Assembly (NCBI GenBank): GCA_014905825.1 | Contig: JACGCN010000001.1 | Location: 1,922,001 to 1,986,000, forward strand | Length of the DNA stretch: 64,000 bases | Direction of reading: 5' to 3' | Source: Lyophyllum atratum | Taxonomy: Eukaryota > Basidiomycota > Agaricomycetes > Agaricales > Lyophyllaceae | Shown here: one piece after another, positions 1 through 12,333 of the stretch | How positions within the stretch are numbered: position 1 is the first letter of the stretch | Layout: each line of letters begins with the position of its first letter | Translations under genes and position numbers: made by a program | Notes under the pieces: model-generated | Databases searched by the model: none | Told to the model about the DNA's origin: nothing | The model's input: the letters and a program-made list of their open reading frames with translations, nothing else

Positions 1-455
1 GGACTGCGAGGCGGAGTAGGTGGCAGTGGCCCGAACGAAGTGGGGTCCGAAGTACCATCCAAGACTGAAAGGGGCGACGCGCTGCTGAAGTCGTCGACGC
101 GGATGCGTTGAAAGTCCATCTCGTCGAGGGAGAAGGAGTAGTCGGTCTGAGGCGAGTGGAATGGCTCAGAGTAGAAAGACAAGGTGTCTTGGGCAGAGGA
201 TTCGGAGGAAAGAGTTATAGAAGAAGGTGGGCCGCAAGTAGGAATGATCTGGGAGAACGCGCTGTTCACTTGGGTAACCTCAAGCTCGAGGAGATCAAGC
301 TGATCAAGTTCGTATTCAAAGCAGTCGATAGAAGGGGCTGCAAGGTCGGCTGGTGAGTGAAACGACGAGAAATCAAGGCCGTAAGCTTGCTGCTTGCGGT
401 CGTTGTAAATGTCAAAGAGGGCAGGATACTGCGAGGAGTGTGACTGGTCAAACAT
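1..455 (-). CDS. N-terminal part of an unidentified acidic, Ser/Pro-rich protein (runs off the window)
   Basis: An open frame without introns runs from an ATG at 455 to the left edge, about 151 residues with no stop. It begins MFDQSHSSQYPALFDIYND and is rich in Ser, Asp, Glu, Phe and Leu, with short acidic-hydrophobic patches such as ELDQLDLLELE and a Pro-rich stretch (PLPPTPPRSP) near the edge. Codons mostly end in C or G, as in real genes nearby. This composition resembles the activation region of a fungal transcription factor, but no DNA-binding domain lies inside the window, so that role is only an inference. The 520-bp stretch upstream shows no other convincing gene. Confidence 0.55.
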   Translation of the reverse strand, partial: MFDQSHSSQYPALFDIYNDRKQQAYGLDFSSFHSPADLAAPSIDCFEYELDQLDLLELEVTQVNSAFSQIIPTCGPPSSITLSSESSAQDTLSFYSEPFHSPQTDYSFSLDEMDFQRIRVDDFSSASPLSVLDGTSDPTSFGPLPPTPPRS

Positions 456-975
456 TGCGCTGAATGGCTGCGGACGGGTCTTTAATAGGAGGAGTCAGTG
501 GAGATGGAGGTTGAAAGCAAAAGCTGTGAGTCCAATCTCAGACTCCCATATAGCCGTGCTGCGCATTTTACGTAATGCTCCTTGGACGCGTAAGCGACAT
601 TACTCCTGCCGCATGGATACCTGCACCGCCTCCCAGCATGGCCATCTCTCTCCGACAGCCTGACCTTGTATCGATCTGTTTCCGTATGCATACTTCGTGG
701 TCCTCGTCACCTCCAACGTGTATCCAACGATCGCAAACCCATGCCACTGTGGGTCCCGATCCAAGAACTCCTTGCGCTGCTGCAAATGACATTCGCGACT
801 CTCTTCGATCTCACCTTGTCTTCTTCACACCAACTCGGGTGTCTAGGCGTCTGAGGTTTGATGCAACAGTTGACATCTCCGTCGAGCAAGGACGAACTGA
901 ACCACCCCAGTTTCAACTTCTGATCTGAGGATCGGCGGCATCGATGACGACTACCGCACCAATTTGGTAAATACG
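456..975. other. Intergenic region left of the first tRNA-Lys
   Basis: Overlapping short open frames occur on both strands, but none has a recognisable protein, a splice pattern or consistent codon preference. It probably holds the 5' leader and promoter of the leftmost gene and the upstream flank of the tRNA. Confidence 0.4.
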
Positions 976-1076
976 GCCCGCCTAGCTCAATCGGATAGAG
1001 CGTCAGACTCTTAAGGCGGGTTACATCACTTACCTCGGTGATCTGAAGGCTGCGAGTTCGACCCTCGCGGTGGGCT
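976..1076 (+). tRNA. tRNA-Lys(CTT) with a 27-nt intron
   Basis: A complete cloverleaf can be folded. The acceptor GCCCGCC pairs with GGTGGGC (one G-U), the D arm contains AGCTCAATCGGATAGAGC, the anticodon stem is TCAGA/TCTGA, and the T arm is GCGAG-TTCGACC-CTCGC. The anticodon CTT lies at 1010-1012. A 27-nt intron at 1014-1040 interrupts the loop one base 3' of the anticodon, the usual eukaryotic position, leaving the loop CTCTTAA after splicing. A TTTT run at 1084-1087 can serve as RNA polymerase III terminator. It decodes AAG. Confidence 0.95.
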
Positions 1077-1554
1077 ACTTACGTTTTGGATCTTAGGTAT
1101 CTATTCTTTTTTCGGCCGCCGAAGGTTGACATATGATATATATGAGCGCCCAGCCCTCGTCCTCGGTCTCAAGTTCCAACCCATGGCCGACGGACTACGT
1201 GGCGCCGGAAAGACGCGTACGATGTGATTATCGCAATCGAGCGGTATTAGGTAGGCTCGACACCAGCCGCTACGGATATGGAACACTGTTGGCCTGTAAT
1301 CATCACCATAAAAATCCTCCTGGGTCCTCACACAATCCAAAAACAGAACTCCCAATTTTTCTGATTCGACATCGCGCTCTCTCCCTCAGATTAAACATCG
1401 CGATCACTATCAAGACGTCGACGATTGGTTCGAGTCTAGGTATTAGGTACTACCGTATATGGTATGACCATTGAATATTGATTGGTTGGCCGAGAGTCCC
1501 GGAGACCAGGAGATGACTCAGCCAGCTTGGACGACGCCAAAAAGTTGATAACGT
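1077..1554. other. Spacer between the two opposed tRNA-Lys genes
   Basis: This 478-bp spacer contains an ATG-started frame at 1133-1474 (plus strand) and overlapping minus frames, none with a recognisable product. Pol III terminator-like runs lie at both ends: TTTT at 1084-1087 on the plus strand, and an A run at 1539-1543 that reads TTTTT on the minus strand. Confidence 0.4.
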
Positions 1555-1655
1555 AGCCCACCGCGAGGGTCGAACTCGCAGCCTTCAGATCACAGTGATC
1601 AGTCACCCGACCTTCCGTAAAAGTCTGACGCTCTAGCCAATTGAGCTAGGCGGGC
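1555..1655 (-). tRNA. tRNA-Lys(TTT) with a 27-nt intron
   Basis: On the minus strand the same cloverleaf appears as in the tRNA at 976: identical acceptor, anticodon and T stems, with the D loop differing slightly (CAATTGGCTAGAG). The anticodon TTT is at 1619-1621 and the intron at 1591-1617, also 27 nt but with a different sequence. The T run read from 1543 to 1539 is a likely Pol III terminator. It decodes AAA. The two genes face each other, 478 bp apart. Confidence 0.95.
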
Positions 1656-1796
1656 GATATTACACATTATTTTGCAGAAACTACGACGGGGAGTCCGTTG
1701 AGGACGAGGAAATTTATATTGATACAACAACAAGTACATCGACAGCAAGTTCTACAGTAATCAAGCCGAAGAGACGCAACGAATATTAGACAAAGA

Positions 1797-4676
<2,880 letters not shown>

Positions 4677-4749
4677 TATGGGTAAGCACAAGGTATGAGA
4701 GAAGATCAACCATTCAGGGCACTGATAATGAGGTTTAGGGCGGGTCGTT

Positions 4750-4755
4750 ACGCGT
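4750..4755. promoter_or_regulatory. Possible MluI cell-cycle box (ACGCGT) between MCM5 and the PARG-like gene
   Basis: The palindrome ACGCGT lies in the 118-bp divergent promoter, 74 bp upstream of the MCM5 start and 40 bp upstream of the PARG-like start. This is the core site of the fungal G1/S factor MBF, whose targets include MCM genes. The hexamer also occurs elsewhere in the window, including inside genes, so the position is the only support. Confidence 0.4.
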
Positions 4756-4794
4756 ATAGACTGCTTACGTGTACAATCTCTTCCACCAACTCTC

Positions 4795-6171
4795 ATGGCT
4801 GCATCGTATACCCTGCCCTCTCATCCATCTTTGACATCCATTGACCCCCTCGGCATCACTGATTCTGAAATTCCAACTGTATGGGAAGTGATATCCTCCA
4901 GCATATCGTCTTTCCGTCCCAGATCCACGCTGTTGCAGCTTCCCAATTTAATTGAAGATCTTGCCTACTCTATTCACGGAAACGGAAATGTCGATACCTC
5001 ATTCCTGCGTCATTTTGTACTCTCCCACTATCCCGATCCGTTGGAGGATACTCCACAAACAATTCTGAATGAAATTCTGGAACATGCTCTCGCGCTGCCC
5101 ACCTTGTTCCCGGAGCACGAAATGTTTACTCTCAGCCCATCACACTCCGTCGAAACTTTAACACCGCAACACATCAAATCTCTCGTTGCACATCAGTTAC
5201 TGGGAACGTTCACCCCTCCAAAAAGTAATACATGGGGATGCACCTTTCTATGTTGGTATTCGGAGCCACAACCCCTCCGCAATGCAGTCAACGGATACCT
5301 CATGACCATCTTTCACTTTTTTCACCTCCCGCAGCTCACAGCTCGCTCAATTTATTATCAATATTACGATACGAAGAGTCTGCAGCTCGAATTGGCTCAT
5401 GAGTCGTGGCAGACTTGCGAGGCACTTCTATTTGATCACCTCATAATCGAATCTACTTCTGCGACAAACGTCAGATTTCCCCACGACACCTTAAAATGCA
5501 TGCTCATTGCCTCGAACAAGTCGCCGGGCTTTGGTGCGTCGTGTACACAAGAGGAGCTTATTACCGGGGCTTGCCCAGCTTTGCTCCCGCTGGGAGCACT
5601 GTTCGTCTCCCCACCTGTACCCGATGATGCAGTATTATTGGCGCAGAGGATCAGGCCGCTCAGTGCATGGAAGGGACGGGGCAGGGATGCTCACGCAACG
5701 GAATATGTGGAAACAGACAGGGAGTATACATTTCTTCTTCTCGACGCCCTAGAGCTCGACCACAAGGATCCGCTCGTCCCGTTGCTTGACTTGTCCCAGC
5801 AAAATCTCATCCGAGAGCTAACAAAGGCTTATACGGGCTTCTATGCTCTTTCCACGCGTGATATAACAGATATCGCTTCACCCTTGTGGGGTGCAGGTGC
5901 ATTTGGGGGTGATCCCATCATCAAGTCTATCATCTTGGCTATGGCGGGTGCACGCGCGGGGGTAAAGGTGTGGCTCTCGGTGGACGAAGCCCAAACCTTC
6001 CAGAACGGAGAAGCTCGTGTTAGCAAACCCTCAGACCCCAAAGTTATTGACGTATTGAGAGCTTTGAAACGGAAATGTGCAGAGATGACTGTCGCGCAGG
6101 CTTGGACGAAGCTGATGACAGACGAAGCTAGACGCTGTTTGGATGGAAAAGACTTTGCAGAAATGTTGTAA
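4795..6171 (+). CDS. Poly(ADP-ribose) glycohydrolase (PARG) family protein with altered signature loop
   Basis: PARG removes poly(ADP-ribose) chains from proteins during DNA repair. This is a single-exon gene of 458 residues. The catalytic QEE tandem is recognisable in CTQEELITG (about residue 249), followed by a short hydrophobic stretch as in the family. Later, SPLWGAGAFGGDPIIKSII (about residue 363) matches the conserved PARG segment usually written GNWGCGAFGGD. The glycine triplet that normally precedes QEE is not present: the segment reads NKSPGFGAS. The N-terminal half is helical and Leu-rich, as in the accessory domain of PARGs. The gene shares a short promoter with MCM5. Family membership is fairly sure; whether it is active is open because of the altered loop. 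Confidence 0.8.
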   Translation: MAASYTLPSHPSLTSIDPLGITDSEIPTVWEVISSSISSFRPRSTLLQLPNLIEDLAYSIHGNGNVDTSFLRHFVLSHYPDPLEDTPQTILNEILEHALALPTLFPEHEMFTLSPSHSVETLTPQHIKSLVAHQLLGTFTPPKSNTWGCTFLCWYSEPQPLRNAVNGYLMTIFHFFHLPQLTARSIYYQYYDTKSLQLELAHESWQTCEALLFDHLIIESTSATNVRFPHDTLKCMLIASNKSPGFGASCTQEELITGACPALLPLGALFVSPPVPDDAVLLAQRIRPLSAWKGRGRDAHATEYVETDREYTFLLLDALELDHKDPLVPLLDLSQQNLIRELTKAYTGFYALSTRDITDIASPLWGAGAFGGDPIIKSIILAMAGARAGVKVWLSVDEAQTFQNGEARVSKPSDPKVIDVLRALKRKCAEMTVAQAWTKLMTDEARRCLDGKDFAEML

Positions 6172-6432
6172 CAGATGTCATAGATTCATTAACTATGTCA
6201 AGGAATGTGGAAGGAAATAAGGCTCAGTGAGAACGACAGATGCAGGTATGATACAGAGAGTGATGTGTTACAGGACAAAAAAAACTAATGGTGGCGATCC
6301 CAATCACCAGGCGCACCCTGCCGGCCCATTCCCCTCCTTCGACCCCCGCCTCTATCCTCTCGCCCTGCCGTCAAAAGGATATGCTTGTCCACGAGCTGCG
6401 ATAGATAGCAAGTCAGCGGTACATACAGAATC

Positions 6433-7687
6433 CTACATAGCGAAAAAGCATACATCGTTCAAAATGTTGGCCGACTTCGTGAGTGACGATAGGACGGATG
6501 TCAGTTGGACGTCCGCGTACTCCTGTTGTAGATGCATTAGCGAAGAATATGGAAGTAAGCTTCTATTAACTCGCCGTTGTGAACTCCTCACGAAACGCCT
6601 TGTTCTCTGTGGCTGGCAAGGACGCGATTAGCGCTGAAAGAGAACGCAATGTCGCGTGATCTCTCGGGGCTTGGCCTATAATGATCATTAAAAAACAAGG
6701 AGCCTGATGTACTGCGTTGTAGCATACCTGCAATCACGTCCGTAATATATTTCACCAGGACCAAAATACGCTCCTGCAGCATCTTGACCGCGGAGCGTTG
6801 TGTTTGCAGATGTGATTCCACTGAGGTTGTCATACAGATGAACCAAGATTCGCCGGGTGAGGCAATGCAATGGCTTACAACTGGTCCCGCTTCCACCACC
6901 CCGAGCTGTCCAATCCACGGCGATGCGTTCCGCCTCACCCGTCTCGACATTGTAGGGGACCTCGATAAATACCGACCGCGACTTGCGATCCCGTATTTCG
7001 ATCGAAGGTTCATAGGCTTTGAACGGCAGAGTCTGGGAGTTGACCGAGCTGGAAGCCAGACTGGCATTGGGCTGAAGAAGCAGTAGGAGTGGTGTAGAGC
7101 AATAGCCTGTGAACTATTCAGGCATGTTAGTCAGTGGGGCGAGCATACAAGAGGGGCAGCTTGCTTGTTCGTGAAGAGCGATATGGCGGCTTGTAGGGTT
7201 TGGCGCGACTGTATACCAGCCAATGAATTCTAATGAAGGGAATACTTGCTTGTCTGTGGACGATACGCTCAGACACTCAGAGATCGAGATTTGTACCCAG
7301 TGGCTCACATTGGTCGCGCCGAGAAACTAGAAATCCATGATCAACCTGCTCTCCGTCTCCTTCAACGGCTAGTTCAAAGGTATTGACGATCTCGACTTCT
7401 CGGCCGTTCTGGGTCCCAAGGAGCGCCCCAAGAACTAATTAAGTATCAGCATGTTACCGTGATAAGATACACACGACGTGCCAAAAGGAGAGGTAGTATT
7501 CTTCTGGAGCTTCAATCTCGTTAGGTGCTCAGAGATGTTCAAAATCGGTAGAGGGTGTCTGATCGATATTCCGTTTGTGTGGGAAGAGCGACGAGGGATA
7601 TTGAGGTACTTACAAGGAGAGGGTTAATCCTGAGGTCGTGGTAGACGGAAGAACCACAGAAACTTCGTCTGTGTCCATCGCGCTCAT
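6433..7687 (-). CDS. csn6: COP9 signalosome subunit 6 (CSN6, MPN-domain protein)
   Basis: CSN6 is the non-catalytic MPN partner of CSN5 in the COP9 signalosome, which removes Nedd8 from cullins. The first exon encodes MSAMDTDEVSVVLPST. A short intron then leads into LHPLPILNISEHLTRLKLQ, the start of the MPN domain, followed by GALLGTQNGREVEIVNTFEL. KQVFPSLEFIGWYTV follows, the CSN6-typical segment. The metal-binding JAMM histidines are absent, as expected for CSN6. The C-terminal half contains VETGEAERIAVDW and TQRSAVKMLQERI. A last exon of about 85 nt, joined by a 48-nt intron with branch site GCTAATG, ends LSSLTKSANILNDVCFFAM. At least five introns are needed. Confidence 0.88.
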
Positions 7688-8069
7688 CGTAGATTGTCGA
7701 ACTGCTTCAAGAACTCGAAGATGTCGCGACTGAGGATCAGTAGATTGCTGAGTTCACGTGACAACTACAGACAAGGCAATCATGCAAGTCTCAAGACCTC
7801 TGAGTCTTTTAAGTTTCTGTGTTTCATTCCAGAGGTAAGTCCGTTGTATTATTGGTGCGAACGCAAGCAAAACAATGATATATACGTGAAATATGGTAAC
7901 TATATGTTCATACTGAGTACAAATTGAATCCAAATCAAATGCGGTTCGAGGAATAGGGTATACAAATTTGAACATGACGAGCAACAGATGAGCTGATAGA
8001 TGAACTCCTTAAACGCACAACGGGTCAGCCACGCTGAATAAGCAAACCGCGAGTGTATTTACCGATATG
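7688..8069. other. Intergenic region between the OSR1-like kinase 3' end and CSN6
   Basis: This 382-bp stretch is AT-rich compared with its neighbours. A minus-strand frame of 76 codons at 7754-7984 lacks any recognisable product and is probably chance. It should hold the 3' end of the kinase transcript and the CSN6 promoter. Confidence 0.35.
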
Positions 8070-10307
8070 TTAACCAAGTAGCGATCCACGCCACCGGCCA
8101 CTCTTCTCCTTCTTAGCGCTAGGGTTTGGCGCTTTCTCGTCTTCGCTAAAGTCGCGAGAGGTAGTTCTTCGAACGTTCGACTTGACCTTGTGCCACAATC
8201 CTTTTCGCTGCGACTTCAGTGAAGATGAGAGATTAGTCGGCGAGGACGACAAGAGGCTTGAAGAAGGTGATGATGGGGAGATAGAAGAAGGATTGTTGTA
8301 GATGTGAGAATTTGATTTTTTCATTGAAATCTTCTCGGTGACAGTATCCTTGTGAGAGAGTGCAGAAGATCCAATGGTAGCTGGCCTTTCGAGGGAATCT
8401 TTGGAACCATGGGCCAAGGGTGAAGGACCCAAATCTCCTGTAGATGAAGGCGGACTGGTATGCACGGGTTCGGAAGACAGGTCTGAATCTGATGGTGAGG
8501 CCGACGATGACGAGGCTTCGAGGTCTGAGGCCACTTCCTGGTCGTCCGAATTATCAACTTCACTAGTCCAAGAGTCTTCTTCCAAGTGTTGTCGCTTTTT
8601 AACTTCTCCTTGGCAGTTGCTACTTGTACAATCTTCCATTTCGAACACGCCATCATCTCCTTGTGGCTCTCTGTTCGAGCTTAGGTCTTCCATTATCCTG
8701 CGGTGATGTAGGCAGGGTGTCACCGGACTGAGAGTTGTCGCAGCAAAATCCCATGAGTCAAGTGAGTGCATAGTTCCAGAATTGTGTGCGACACGGCGTT
8801 CCTGACGTTGTGTCAAAGGTGGCAAATCCTCTGTTTGAATGCGCATTTGTGAGGATACTTTGAGAGGTTCGAGAAGTTGACATACTGAGAATAGCCCCAA
8901 CTAGATAAGACCTTTTCTTCGCTGCCTTGAAAAATGGAGTTTGGAGCAGGTCTTCCGCTGTTGGGCTGGCATGGGGAATATCAGCACGTGTTTGGATGTC
9001 GTGCATCCTGGCTTACCGTTTTGAAGGATCCTTGATCAAGCAACTATCCACCATTTCTTTGAATGCGCGTGAATACTTGTGTGTTCCGCCCTCGCGGTCA
9101 AGTGTCGGTGGATCGTCTTGAATCCTGTGGTTGGCGAGGTTAGGATATATTTAGAAAATAAAAAATAGAACAGAAGATATCAAGTTATAAATAGCGGTAC
9201 TCACGTCCTCAGTAGCACTCGCTGTGGAGTTTCTCTGGACCTCGGGGGTCGCCCTTGTGTCAACTCCAAAGCCGTGATAGCAAAGCTCCAGATATCAGCA
9301 GAAGCATCGTATTGCCGGCCTTGTATGAGCTCAGGAGCCATCCAGCAAGGCTAATTACGGGATTAGCAAGAGCTTACAGGAAGCATTACGCGACGCACCG
9401 TGCCAACAAAGGACTTTCGCTTCCCCATCCTAGGTCTATCGACAATAGGCACCGTGTGATCGAACAGGACAACTCTCTTGGGTGTTCCAGAATGTCCACT
9501 GCTACTCCCACTACTATGGCTGGGATGCAATTCGGATTGCGAGAGGACGGCAAAGGCGGGTCTCCTTGGTGACTTAGACGATGTGAGACGTTGAGTGGTG
9601 TCCTCCGTCAAATCGGCCGCAACCCCCAAGTCACCCAGAAGAACAGTGCCATCATCATCGATGAGGAGGTTAGCAGCCTTAATATCACGATGAATAAACC
9701 CATTGATGTGAAGGTAACTTTGGCGCGCAAGCAAAGTTAGGCTGCAGTAATGTCAAAAGGGTAATGTACGCACTTTAGGCCTTGGAGCGCCTGACGTAGT
9801 ATGCAACGTACCACATCCTCTTCCATGCCACCAGGCCACCCATACCGCATCACGTCAGCCGCACTGCCCTTGTTCATGAGACGCAACGCAATATAGAGCT
9901 TGTGACCATTCATCCATGACCCACGGACACGCAGGACGTTTGGATGCTTCGACAGGGACATAAGAGTTGTCTCTCGCTGTAGAAGAGACAGGGAACGCGG
10001 GGGGAGCGCGTCAAGGTCGAGAACTTTGAGGGCGCATGGTATGGACGGGGGTAAGGGCGCAGATGGATGTGAAGGTGGAGGCTGATACGTGGCGGCATAG
10101 ACTATAGAGGAAGCGCCGAATCCGATGGGTGCACCAATAACATAGTCGGTTTCACGGTCGCTGAGCTGTGTAAGTATATCCCAAAATACAGTGGTAGGTA
10201 GAATCGACGTACCTGTACAGCTGCCATTCATCCTCGACTGCACCGATAAACTTCGGTGAGTTGAAGGACATGCTGCTCGACGCGGCAGCAGAAGTTCCAG
10301 AAGCCAT
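8070..10307 (-). CDS. Ser/Thr protein kinase of the STE20/SPAK-OSR1 (Fray) type
   Basis: A protein kinase near the N-terminus is followed by a long Ser-rich tail. The start [18 protein letters not shown] is joined to [19 protein letters not shown] (glycine loop). Next come [15 protein letters not shown] (catalytic Lys), [13 protein letters not shown] (catalytic loop), [11 protein letters not shown] (DLG metal motif) and [20 protein letters not shown] with [16 protein letters not shown]. An unusual insert of about 60 residues, [20 protein letters not shown] onward, lies in the activation segment before KRKSFVGT. The last exon (8070-8900) is acidic and Ser-rich and ends [10 protein letters not shown]. 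In animals this family acts in osmotic and ion-transport signalling; the fungal role is not inferable here. At least five introns. Confidence 0.85.
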
Positions 10308-10605
10308 CGTGCCTTTTAAAGGAGTCGCTTCGTTCGTGGAGCAAAGTAGAGATAGATGAAAAGCGAGGCGACGTAAGGCCCTCCTGGAGCCGGTCTAAGC
10401 GATTCGAAAGCAAGGTAAGATTCAAAGAAGGGTTAAAAGCAAGAGGTTAATGGGCAGGTTAGATAAGGTACGAGCCAGTCGCATTCAGATCTCACTCAGA
10501 CTGGCCAAGGAGGTTATGATCGGGGGCCACAAGCAACACGTGGCCGCATGTAACAATAGATCTGAGATGAGGTGCTTCCCTCAGGGGCTGCTCCCATCAC
10601 CCATC
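10308..10605. other. Promoter region upstream of the OSR1-like kinase
   Basis: No gene is seen. A CACGTG palindrome (E-box type, bHLH site) lies at 10537-10542. The region separates two minus-strand genes, so it should contain the kinase promoter and the 3' end of the small gene at 10606. Confidence 0.35.
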
Positions 10606-10902
10606 TTACATGAATGCATAAAAGTCTAGACCCACTAGCACATCCTCCGAGTCTCCTAATACCAGATTAAGGATACGTATACCAGGTTCCCGTCTTGCCA
10701 GTTTCATACAATGCGCGAGTTCCGGATAAGAGTTTTCCTCGTATTTCTCTTCGTTGGCCGCACTGAGCAGAGCTTGAAAGCCGCTGACATCCGATCCTGA
10801 CAATCGCAATCAGATGCAATTCATCACGGCCATTCGACAGACCCTACCTGGCATAAGTATTGAAGCTAAGTAACTCCACAATTCCCACTTGTGACCTGAC
10901 AT
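10606..10902 (-). CDS. Small two-exon gene of unknown function (81 aa)
   Basis: An exon starting MSGHKWELWSYLASILMPG joins across a 54-nt intron (GTAGGG..TTGTCAG, with branch-like CTGAT) to SDVSGFQALLSAANEEKYEE, ending VLVGLDFYAFM. Removing the intron gives a clean 81-residue frame. The product is mildly acidic with no signal peptide or membrane segment. I do not recognise it. It begins only 25 bp from the start of the divergent F-box-like gene, so the two must share a very short promoter or their transcripts overlap. The splice-consistent frame is the main support. Confidence 0.5.
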
Positions 10903-10927
10903 TCTGAGCTCATTCAATGAGTCAGCT

Positions 10928-12244
10928 ATGTCTTTGAACATTTCGCCTGGACCTATCCCAGTCCGCCGTTATCATGCTGTGGCACGGAAGCTCAAGACTC
11001 TTCCTCCAGAATTAGTCCATCAGGTCCTTGATGATCTCCCAGTCAGTAACATCCTAGAGATAATATGTGGCCATGATATCCCCTACGTGGACACTTGCGT
11101 GCTATCTCACATGCACCTTAGAAGGATATTTCCCACCCCCGAATCCCTCTCTACAGTCAAACAGTACTTCACACTGTACATGGAGCTCTGCCAGCGTCGT
11201 GAAAGCGCACACGCTAGCCGTAAGCCATTTATCCCCGCCCTTGGACAGGATGCCCTGGTCTTTGTTAGCAAGCGAAACGCGACATCTAGTCCTTTCGACC
11301 GAATCCTGGCAAGCGTCAAGGCAGATATCCAGCGTCTGCTAGAGACGTACGAGCCTTACTTAACTACACTGTCGAAATTTGCACCGAAACCACTTGGACG
11401 TGGGGTTCCAGAGATTTCAGATCTCACTGCACTGTGGGACTTCTGGATAAATCTCGAGGCAGCAGAGAGAAGCCTGAACTCGGTCAAGTCTTCACAGCTC
11501 CGGCGGATTGCGAAGCTTCACGTCGACTACCCTGGAACGCTGAGAATGCGGCTGGATACCTCGCAAGCGTCCAGACACCACTCGGAGCAGCATCGCATCA
11601 ACGAGCTGGAGTTCAGTGCTAGACGGGTGTTGAAGCTTCAGATACTCCTGGGCAAATTTATTGGGAGGACCCTTTTCTCAGGGCAAAGATTCCCGGTTGT
11701 ACCATATGATCGTCACTTGCGATGCTTTCTGAAGGTCCTGGAGAAATTTCCCTTGGAAGGGGAAAATAGCAGGCGCGGCACTGCGCAAGCTTATGCTTGG
11801 CCGCCGGGGGTGACCAAAGATATCACGAAAGCAGTCGAGGGCATGGCAAATGTCTACACAAAGAGCTCGGTAGAAGGAGAGGAATATGCGCCCGTCCTTC
11901 GAACCAAATACACCCCTTACTCCCATAGTGATTACCGCACCTCTAGACGTGGAAACCAGCCGCATTTCCTGGGCGGCTCAAAAGATGACGGGGGAGAAAA
12001 GAAGCACTTGCGAGTCTTGCTGGATAACGATAGCATATTACCCCTCGAGGAGAAGGAATTCGAGTGGCTGGAGGCGTTTTTGAGGGCTTGCAGATACATG
12101 GAAGGCATGGACGACGCAGAATGGAGAGCAGGGATGACTGTGAAGCAGTATTGGAAGATCCATGTGGGTGATGTTGCAAGTACAGCTCAGGCAACTACGG
12201 TTCAAGAGGACCCTCCCGTTCCGATACCGAGCAGTGTACAGTGA
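10928..12244 (+). CDS. F-box-like protein of unknown target
   Basis: A single open frame of 438 codons. Near the N-terminus, LKTLPPELVHQVLDDLPVSN (about residues 22-41) has the LPxELxxxILxxLP pattern of F-box domains, which bind Skp1 in SCF ubiquitin ligases. The remainder has no recognisable repeat such as LRR or WD40. It is helical, with charged stretches and a C-terminal segment ending PVPIPSSVQ. Mushroom genomes carry many such F-box-like proteins of unassigned targets. The gene converges on the SDR gene, 89 bp apart. The F-box call rests on the N-terminal pattern alone. Confidence 0.75.
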   Translation: MSLNISPGPIPVRRYHAVARKLKTLPPELVHQVLDDLPVSNILEIICGHDIPYVDTCVLSHMHLRRIFPTPESLSTVKQYFTLYMELCQRRESAHASRKPFIPALGQDALVFVSKRNATSSPFDRILASVKADIQRLLETYEPYLTTLSKFAPKPLGRGVPEISDLTALWDFWINLEAAERSLNSVKSSQLRRIAKLHVDYPGTLRMRLDTSQASRHHSEQHRINELEFSARRVLKLQILLGKFIGRTLFSGQRFPVVPYDRHLRCFLKVLEKFPLEGENSRRGTAQAYAWPPGVTKDITKAVEGMANVYTKSSVEGEEYAPVLRTKYTPYSHSDYRTSRRGNQPHFLGGSKDDGGEKKHLRVLLDNDSILPLEEKEFEWLEAFLRACRYMEGMDDAEWRAGMTVKQYWKIHVGDVASTAQATTVQEDPPVPIPSSVQ

Positions 12245-12333
12245 CCAGTGATATGAAATGAAGATGCATTCAGATGACGGAATACTTCGAAGAATGGGGC
12301 GTGCACTGGAGAACCCAGAGAAAAAATAATGCA

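Noticed and set aside
1681..1714. Hammerhead-ribozyme-like string: GAGTCCGTTGAGGACGA followed by GGAAA
   Set aside because: The stem-II part resembles a hammerhead, but the conserved CUGAUGA core is absent on both strands and no stem I/III can be drawn.
6227..6631. Plus-strand frame of 134 codons downstream of the PARG-like gene
   Set aside because: It overlaps the last exons of CSN6 on the other strand and has no recognisable product; likely 3' flank.
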